Of a DNA stretch of 17,539 nt, positions 13,527-17,539 are shown piece by piece. Source of the stretch: SB11 sp964584305 (GTDB taxonomy: Bacteria; Bacteroidota; Bacteroidia; UBA8524). Each line of letters starts with the position of its first letter. The stretch's first letter is position 1. Made by a program: the position numbers and the translations under genes. The notes under the pieces are model-generated. The model saw nothing but the letters and a program-made list of their open reading frames with translations, was not told the DNA's origin and searched no databases. The DNA lies in NCBI GenBank assembly GCA_964584305.1, contig CAZOZL010000022.1:1-17539 (forward strand), read 5' to 3'.

Positions 13527-14945
13527 TTATTGTTTGTAAAATTTTAATTCGCTTGTTGTCTTGCCATCAGCACTAACTACTTTGGCTATATAGTAACCTT
13601 GTGGCAGGTGGCTTATTTGTATTTGTTGTATATGGTTGCTATTAATACTTAATACAGCAGAATTGTAAAAGACATTACCACTAAAATTACTGATAATTAT
13701 GCGGACTTGCTCCACCCCTTCAACTTTTAGGTTCAATACCTCTTGTGCTGGATTAGGATAGATGCTCATTTCAATTTTTGGGATATTATTTTGAGCAGTA
13801 ACCTCTGCTGGTTTTGTTGAGGTGTTTTCAATAACAGTATTATCTGCTTCCAAGTTAGTCCCTCTATTGTGGCGTTTATCTATCACAATTACAGTACAGT
13901 ATGTTTTTCTACATTTTCCGTTGCCAATGGTGAGGCATACACGGTGCTTACCCACTCTTAGCTTGGCAGTATGGTGCTTGCGGTTGCTTACTTTTTTCCC
14001 GTCAATAGTCCACTGGTATTTAAGGTTTCTACCTTTGCTGGTGCCATGTAAAACCACAGTATGCCCATTAACTCTGTGCTTAAATTTAGCTACAATACGG
14101 CAAGGGTTGTGGCGTTTCACTACTATCACCTTGCAAATACGTTTTACACATTTAGTACCTCGTACTTTTACTATTAGGCAAACATTGTATTTACCTCCTT
14201 TTTTAAAGTTTATACGTATATTTTCTTTGTTTGACGCTTTGCGACCGTTCACCGTCCATTGGTAATGTGCTTTTTTGCTGCTTACCCTACTATAAAACAC
14301 TGCCTTAGTTCCTTTTTGGCGGGCAGCAAAATCAACTTTTAGGCGTTTGCAGGGGTCTGGTTTTCTTACCGTAATTACTTTGCAAATACGACTGTGGCAT
14401 TTCCCATCTCTTGTTTTAATTAATAGGCAAACGTTGTACTTCCCTTCTTTTTTAAACTTAAATCTAAATGCCTTTTGTTTTGAAACTTTACGTCCGTTTA
14501 TTGTCCATTGATAGCTAAGGTGTTTGCTTTTGTTAATACTTGCAAATGCAGCATTTCTTCCATCAACTTTGTGGCGAAATTTTGCTTGTAACCTTGCACA
14601 AGGGTCAATTTTTACTACCACACGTTTGCAAATTGTTTGCTTGCATTTTCCATCTCTGCTGGCAATGGTTAGGCATACCTTATAAGTGCCTGCCTTTTTA
14701 AAGTCAAATTCTGGGTGGGGGCGGTTGCTGGTGTGGCGGTTGCCAAAGTCCCATTTATAAGTAACACTTTTTAAACGTGCCTTAGTTAGGCTTTTAAAGG
14801 CTACTTTAGTCCCTTTTGTTTTAATATTAAATTTTGCGTTACAAACCTTGTTTTGCGCATTTACCTGTTGTGAGAATAACAGGCTTAGTATAGTTATTAA
14901 ACTAACTGATAATAACTTACCAAAAATTGTAATTTTACTTTTCAT
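13527..14945 (-). CDS. Secreted basic PKD-repeat protein with T9SS sorting domain
   Basis: This 472-residue protein has a signal peptide (cut near VNA-QNK, residue 30), four tandem PKD-like domains (about 35-114, 115-197, 198-280 and 281-357), a polar linker and a type IX secretion C-terminal domain (about 388-472, with MSIYPNPAQEVLNLKV and the ending SELKFYKQ). Domain 1 keeps the classical YKWDFGNRHTSNRP; the others have YQWTINGRK variants. Each domain carries exactly four cysteines: 35/91/101/106, 116/173/183/188, 199/256/266/271 and 282/337/345/350, suggesting disulfides in the exported protein. The repeats are very basic: residues 101-200 contain 28 Lys/Arg against five Asp/Glu. It should be secreted through T9SS and attached to or released from the surface. 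The charge suggests binding to a polyanion such as DNA or polysaccharide; that is inference. Confidence 0.9.
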   Translation of the reverse strand: MKSKITIFGKLLSVSLITILSLLFSQQVNAQNKVCNAKFNIKTKGTKVAFKSLTKARLKSVTYKWDFGNRHTSNRPHPEFDFKKAGTYKVCLTIASRDGKCKQTICKRVVVKIDPCARLQAKFRHKVDGRNAAFASINKSKHLSYQWTINGRKVSKQKAFRFKFKKEGKYNVCLLIKTRDGKCHSRICKVITVRKPDPCKRLKVDFAARQKGTKAVFYSRVSSKKAHYQWTVNGRKASNKENIRINFKKGGKYNVCLIVKVRGTKCVKRICKVIVVKRHNPCRIVAKFKHRVNGHTVVLHGTSKGRNLKYQWTIDGKKVSNRKHHTAKLRVGKHRVCLTIGNGKCRKTYCTVIVIDKRHNRGTNLEADNTVIENTSTKPAEVTAQNNIPKIEMSIYPNPAQEVLNLKVEGVEQVRIIISNFSGNVFYNSAVLSINSNHIQQIQISHLPQGYYIAKVVSADGKTTSELKFYKQ

Positions 14946-15046
14946 AATTTTATGGTTCTGATTTTATCATTAGTCGACCGTACTTTGATAAGGTTGGAAA
15001 ATTAGTTTAATAATTGTTTTATAGTATGTGGGTTTGCTATAAAATG

Positions 15047-15061
15047 GGTAGTGGTCAAAAA
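15047..15061 (+). repeat. Short direct repeat GGTAGTGGTCAAAAA, copy 1
   Basis: This 15-mer occurs again at 16781-16795, and its 13-base core TAGTGGTCAAAAA also at 16194-16206. A form lacking one G (GGATAGTGTCAAAA) lies at 15167-15180. Copies 2 and 3 stand at or just after stop codons. The space 14946-15339 holds this repeat and a few short open stretches, but no gene I can support. Confidence 0.6.
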
Positions 15062-15339
15062 TAACTGACTGACTTACAAACTACTTATTTTCAGACATAT
15101 AGTATTTTATTATTCTAAAATGTCATTAAGTTAAAGGGTGTTTTCTTATCACCAATCAGAAGAAAAGGATAGTGTCAAAAGCTATTGCTTTTTCTGTAAG
15201 GTAGTAGATACACTAAAAAAAGTACAGTACCTTTGGGTAAGGAGAATAGAAAATTAAAATGGAAAAGGGATTATAAAATGTACCAAGACTATCAAGATAT
15301 GTTTGAAAAAAAAGAACCAACATTAGCATAATATTTTAT

Positions 15340-15681
15340 ATGAATTATATAGACATAAAAAATAAACTTGCCATGTATGATTTACATGATGTCCCCATAC
15401 AGGCTATAGATATTAATTTTGAGGGTGATTTTTTAACTTTTGTGTTAGAACTGTTTAGCGAAAAGATAGACACATATGAAGAAAAAAAGTTTATCTTTAG
15501 TAAAATTGGTAATTTGAATATTCCTCAAAAGAAAGAATTAAATTACTTAGGATTAGAACTTTATGGCTATGATTTGAATCAAAAATCAAATAATTGTAAA
15601 ATTGAATTAATTTTTTTGCAAGGTCTTAGTGAACCTGATTGGACTATTTCATTTGATTTTGTGGATTTAGAAGTCAGGTAA
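15340..15681 (+). CDS. Small cytoplasmic protein, possible immunity protein
   Basis: I do not recognise the family. The 113-residue product has no signal peptide and no membrane segment. It is acidic and strand-rich: MNYIDIKNKLAMYDLHDVPIQAIDINFEGDF, LTFVLELFSEKI, LNYLGLELYGYDL, CKIELIFLQGLSEPDWTISFDFVDLEVR. The pattern of DLHDVPI near the start and a string of amphipathic strands is common in small immunity-type proteins that block polymorphic toxins. Support for that role is mainly context: an Rhs-core fragment follows at 15702 and another immunity-like gene stands at 16933. The stop codon at 15679-15681 falls inside a 24-base direct repeat. An unrelated small domain of unknown function is the alternative. 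Confidence 0.55.
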   Translation: MNYIDIKNKLAMYDLHDVPIQAIDINFEGDFLTFVLELFSEKIDTYEEKKFIFSKIGNLNIPQKKELNYLGLELYGYDLNQKSNNCKIELIFLQGLSEPDWTISFDFVDLEVR

Positions 15682-15699
15682 TGTATCAAAGATGAGGAT
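15676..15699 (+). repeat. 24-bp exact direct repeat, copy 1
   Basis: Identical to 16805-16828; the core is GGTAATGTATCAAAGATGAG. Copy 1 spans the stop codon of the gene at 15340 and precedes an Rhs fragment; copy 2 precedes a toxin stub. A degraded form (GGTAATATATCAAACGTGG) lies at 17350-17368 near the end of the Imm52-like gene. Confidence 0.75.
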
Positions 15700-15701
15700 A
15701 T

Positions 15702-15860
15702 ATGAAAATAGAAGAACGCAGTTGGGTAGCAAGCAGTAGTTATAGGTTCGGGTTCAATGGAGGAAGAGTTGCCAAAGACTACGCTGACTCTACAATAGAA
15801 GCACCTAAAAAGGTTGCGGATACAGTTGTAGAAAAGAAATCTAAAGTAAGTATTAAATAA
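15702..15860 (+). pseudogene. Rhs-core C-terminal fragment (52 codons)
   Basis: An open stretch from ATG 15702 to TAA 15858-15860 encodes MKIEERSWVASSSYRFGFNG and then a polar tail ending VVEKKSKVSIK. In intact Bacteroidota Rhs proteins the segment around YRYGFNGKE marks the end of the core, just before the variable toxin tip. Here it keeps YRFGFNG but has no Rhs repeat before it and no RIYDPRLGRF-type continuation after it, so it cannot be a working Rhs protein. It is read as a relic of a displaced toxin tip, though it could be translated as a small peptide. It ends one base before the next ATG and starts three bases after the 24-base repeat. Confidence 0.7.
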
Positions 15861-15861
15861 T

Positions 15862-16191
15862 ATGAAGCAGCTCTTTATTTTCACAACTATATTTTCAACC
15901 ATCTTCTATGGATGTAAAACGTCAAAAAGTAAGATTTCGACATTGAAATTAAATCCTCAAAAAAACAATTATGTTGCTGTAGATAACTCAACATTGATTT
16001 CCTTTAAAAGTAACTCTTTGGAACTTACATCATCTTCAAATACTATTATAGAAAGTCTATTTAGTAGAATGGATACCTCTTATAGTTTTTTAAAGAACTA
16101 TATATTTTTAATAAGCCCTAAATCTTGTAAAGATGAAAGTAAAGCCTCATGTAATGAGGCTGGAGTTACTATCTTAATGGTTCCTTGGTAG
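15862..16191 (+). CDS. Small lipoprotein of unknown function
   Basis: The 109-residue product has a clear lipoprotein signal peptide (MKQLFIFTTIFSTIFYGC, lipid on Cys18). The mature part is Ser/Thr/Lys-rich (KTSKSKISTLKLNPQKNNYVAVDNST) with a SNSLELTSSSNTIIESLFSRMD stretch and a C-terminal part with a pair of cysteines (PKSCKDESKASCNEAG) before TILMVPW. I do not recognise a family. Inside the coding region AGCCTCAT (16143-16150) and ATGAGGCT (16154-16161) form an inverted repeat. The gene sits one base after the Rhs fragment and its stop is three bases before copy 2 of the TAGTGGTCAAAAA repeat. A periplasmic immunity role is possible because of the neighbours but nothing in the protein shows it. 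Confidence 0.65.
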   Translation: MKQLFIFTTIFSTIFYGCKTSKSKISTLKLNPQKNNYVAVDNSTLISFKSNSLELTSSSNTIIESLFSRMDTSYSFLKNYIFLISPKSCKDESKASCNEAGVTILMVPW

Positions 16192-16193
16192 GA

Positions 16194-16208
16194 TAGTGGT
16201 CAAAAATA
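16194..16208 (+). repeat. Short direct repeat TAGTGGTCAAAAATA, copy 2
   Basis: Identical over 15 bases to 15049-15063 and over 13 bases to 16783-16795. It begins three bases after the stop codon of the lipoprotein gene. Confidence 0.6.
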
Positions 16209-16246
16209 GTTAATGCAGAAACTCAAAAAAAGGATTGATAAAACTA

Positions 16247-16785
16247 ATGAAAGCATTAAAAAATTTAACAAAAAGCAAGAAAATTAGTCTCAACATCTTT
16301 TTATTTATAGTGTTTGCATTATGCTACTTCTCAAGTTGTACTCGTAAAATAAAAATCCCAGAACAATCAAGGCTAAATAATAAATTTTTTGAATATAATG
16401 ATTCCCTGTTTAATGTTGGTCAACGAAAAATTATAAATTATAAATATTCACAGGATATATTGACAATCAAAAAAACAAATATCATATGGATAGCTTGTTT
16501 TCCTTTTTACAGAATAAGAAAAATATTATAGTTGAAATTGGTGCTTATATAACTTGTTTAATTGATAACGAAGAATATAATGTATTGCTTTCCGAGAGAA
16601 GAGCTGAAAATATTAAACAAGAATTAAAAAATAGAGGTATCAGCAGCCATAAAATGTTCACAAAAGGACACGGTAGTCAAAACCCAATTTACGAATGTAA
16701 AGACAGTCTTTATAATAGCAAAAGTACGAGGCGACTACTTGAGAATGAACGAATAGAAATAAAAATATTAAGGGTTTATCGGTAG
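16247..16785 (+). pseudogene. OmpA-like lipoprotein split by a frameshift
   Basis: Two overlapping reading frames together make one OmpA-like lipoprotein. The first (ATG 16247, open to 16531) gives a lipoprotein signal (LNIFLFIVFALCYFSSC) and an OmpA-domain opening (DSLFNVGQRKIINYKYSQDILTI), then runs into WIACFPFYRIRKIL. The second (16486-16785) carries the rest: NKKNIIVEIGAYI, the hallmark YNVLLSERRAENIKQELKNRGI, FTKGHGSQNPI and RRLLENERIEIKI. The frames meet around an A7 run (16469-16475); adding one A there would join them as ILTIKKNKYHMDSLFSFLQ. OmpA-like domains bind peptidoglycan. The gene may be broken, phase-variable or read by frameshifting, or the base may be a sequencing error. 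It lies between two copies of the TAGTGGTCAAAAA repeat. Confidence 0.8.
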
Positions 16786-16795
16786 TGGTCAAAAA
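16781..16795 (+). repeat. Short direct repeat GGTAGTGGTCAAAAA, copy 3
   Basis: Identical to 15047-15061. It contains the TAG stop codon (16783-16785) of the OmpA-like frame. Confidence 0.6.
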
Positions 16796-16804
16796 CGGTA
16801 ATAT

Positions 16805-16828
16805 AGGTAATGTATCAAAGATGAGGAT
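16805..16828 (+). repeat. 24-bp exact direct repeat, copy 2
   Basis: Identical to 15676-15699, 1129 bases away. It leads into the toxin C-terminal stub at 16825-16926. Confidence 0.75.
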
Positions 16829-16926
16829 GGACAGAAAATAAAAATGTTTTAAATGCAACAAAAGCTGTATTTGAGAAAGAAGGAATTGATGGTATTGAGT
16901 TAATGTATGTTCCTAAAACAAATTAG
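16825..16926 (+). pseudogene. Stub of a toxin C-terminus
   Basis: After a TGA, one frame stays open to the TAG at 16924-16926 and encodes GWTENKNVLNATKAVFEKEG followed by IDGIELMYVPKTN. It has no start codon of its own at the beginning. The pattern of an amphipathic helix, then EGIDGIELMYVP at the very C-terminus, looks like the last helix and strand of a small nuclease-type toxin domain, for example the Tox-REase-5 group, which I recall as a partner of Imm52. It stops six bases before the Imm52-like gene, the position expected of a toxin 3' end. The identity is inferred from this placement and pattern. Confidence 0.5.
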
Positions 16927-16932
16927 AGAGAT

Positions 16933-17388
16933 ATGGATATAAGAGAGTATTGGGGTCCTAAAAAAGAGAATATTATAATTTCCGTTGAGAAAATATATAG
17001 TTTTCTTAAACAATTAGAGCCTATAGATGATGTTTTTAAATTGTGGTTTTTATTGGGAAAATCCCAAAAAGATGCACTTTCCAAGCCTTTTGATATAGCA
17101 AAAGGAAACATAGAGTATCAATTAAAGAAAAGACTTAAAAAACATGAAGTTGATACTGACGGTTTTTCAATTATAGGATATAGAATTGCCTTATATCATT
17201 TTTCAGAAAGAGGAGAAATGGCGTTTAGTATTTGTATTGGTACCGATTCCAAGTATTTTAAAAATAATTGCTTAATGGACGGTACTGTGAGTATTGGTGA
17301 AGAAAATGAACAAAAAATTAGGGAACTGATACAGGAGGTTTTGGTAATGGGTAATATATCAAACGTGGTGTTAAATAAAAAAACATGA
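16933..17388 (+). CDS. Imm52-like immunity protein
   Basis: The 151-residue product opens with MDIREYWGPKKENIIISVEK, followed by IYSFLKQLEPIDDVFKLWFLLGKSQKDALSKPFD. The order YWGPR-E-S, a helix, then a DP-F--W---GKS--EAL stretch is the signature I recall for the Imm52 family, whose members neutralise a co-encoded polymorphic toxin in the cytoplasm. The middle part (FSIIGYRIALYHFSERGEMAFSICIGTD) is beta-rich. There is no signal peptide. Length fits the family. The gene stands directly after a toxin stub and overlaps the ATG of an Rhs fragment by four bases (ATGA, 17385-17388), so it appears to be an orphan immunity gene kept after loss of its toxin. The family call is from memory of motifs; the general role is strengthened by context. 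Confidence 0.65.
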   Translation: MDIREYWGPKKENIIISVEKIYSFLKQLEPIDDVFKLWFLLGKSQKDALSKPFDIAKGNIEYQLKKRLKKHEVDTDGFSIIGYRIALYHFSERGEMAFSICIGTDSKYFKNNCLMDGTVSIGEENEQKIRELIQEVLVMGNISNVVLNKKT

Positions 17389-17510
17389 TTAACCACTTAG
17401 GCAATGTATTAGCCACCATTACTGATAAGAAAGTATCCAATGTTTCAGGAACTTCTTTTACTTACTACAATGCACAAATAAAAAAAGAGCTTAAAGAAAT
17501 AAATCTCTAA
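17385..17510 (+). pseudogene. Rhs-core fragment (41 codons)
   Basis: The frame from ATG 17385 to TAA 17508-17510 encodes MINHLGNVLATITDKKVSNV, then SGTSFTYYNAQIKKELKEINL. The NHLGNVLATITDKK segment followed by a YYNAQ stretch is the classical sequence of the last Rhs/YD repeat in Bacteroidota, normally leading into YYPFGM and YRYGFNGKE. Here it is cut short after YYNAQI and has no upstream repeats. It overlaps the stop of the Imm52-like gene. It is a relic of a second Rhs end; the window ends 29 bases later, so more Rhs sequence may follow. Confidence 0.75.
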
Positions 17511-17539
17511 ACTCTTAAATTAAAAGCGGTCTGGACGGG

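Noticed and set aside
13822..14265. Plus-strand open frame of 147 codons inside the PKD gene
   Set aside because: It is the antisense of the repetitive PKD region; its length follows from codon bias in the repeats.
15138..15331. Open stretches upstream of the gene at 15340, one with a GTG start at 15138 and another frame ending MYQDYQDMFEKKEPTLA
   Set aside because: They lie in different frames separated by an A7 run, lack a good start and show no motif I recognise. They could be another toxin-tip relic, but the sequence alone does not support a gene.

Overview
The window is AT-rich chromosomal DNA from a member of the phylum Bacteroidota. The signs are: a protein with a type IX secretion (T9SS) C-terminal sorting domain, TAnnTTTG promoter boxes, almost no Shine-Dalgarno sequences, a LytS/LytTR pair, a BBP2-type outer-membrane barrel, and Rhs fragments with the Bacteroidota-style HLGNVLATITD and YRFGFNG motifs. 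The genus cannot be told from the sequence alone. No rRNA, tRNA, CRISPR array or intact transposase was seen.

Left part (1-6840). An ApbE flavin transferase lipoprotein is followed by a small secreted protein and an SRPBCC protein. An opposing pair encodes an NqrM-like cysteine-rich membrane protein and a protein built from ten 34-35-residue repeats. ApbE and NqrM are the two known maturation factors of Na+-translocating NADH:quinone reductase, so the two ends of this section may serve one pathway. Next comes a small membrane protein followed by a LytS-type histidine kinase and its LytTR response regulator, closed by a terminator, and then MazG.

Middle part (6841-14945). This holds a pterin carbinolamine dehydratase, a GNAT-like protein related to phage and homing-endonuclease-associated domains, ClpP, a lipoprotein, a CCG-domain Fe-S protein, a LysM plus BBP2 barrel fusion, and a secreted, strongly basic, 16-cysteine PKD-repeat protein with a T9SS signal. 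The intergenic spaces carry a family of palindromic repeats (near 95, 6881, 9527 and 11447). Two copies are long and near-identical, and two hairpins show a compensatory base-pair change.

Right part (14946-17539). This looks like the eroded tail of an Rhs polymorphic-toxin locus. It holds two short Rhs-core fragments, a stub of a toxin C-terminus placed directly before an Imm52-like immunity gene, another small immunity-like gene, two small lipoprotein genes (one an OmpA-like gene broken at an A7 run), and short direct repeats at the module borders. It is the most accessory-like part of the window and probably continues past the right edge.
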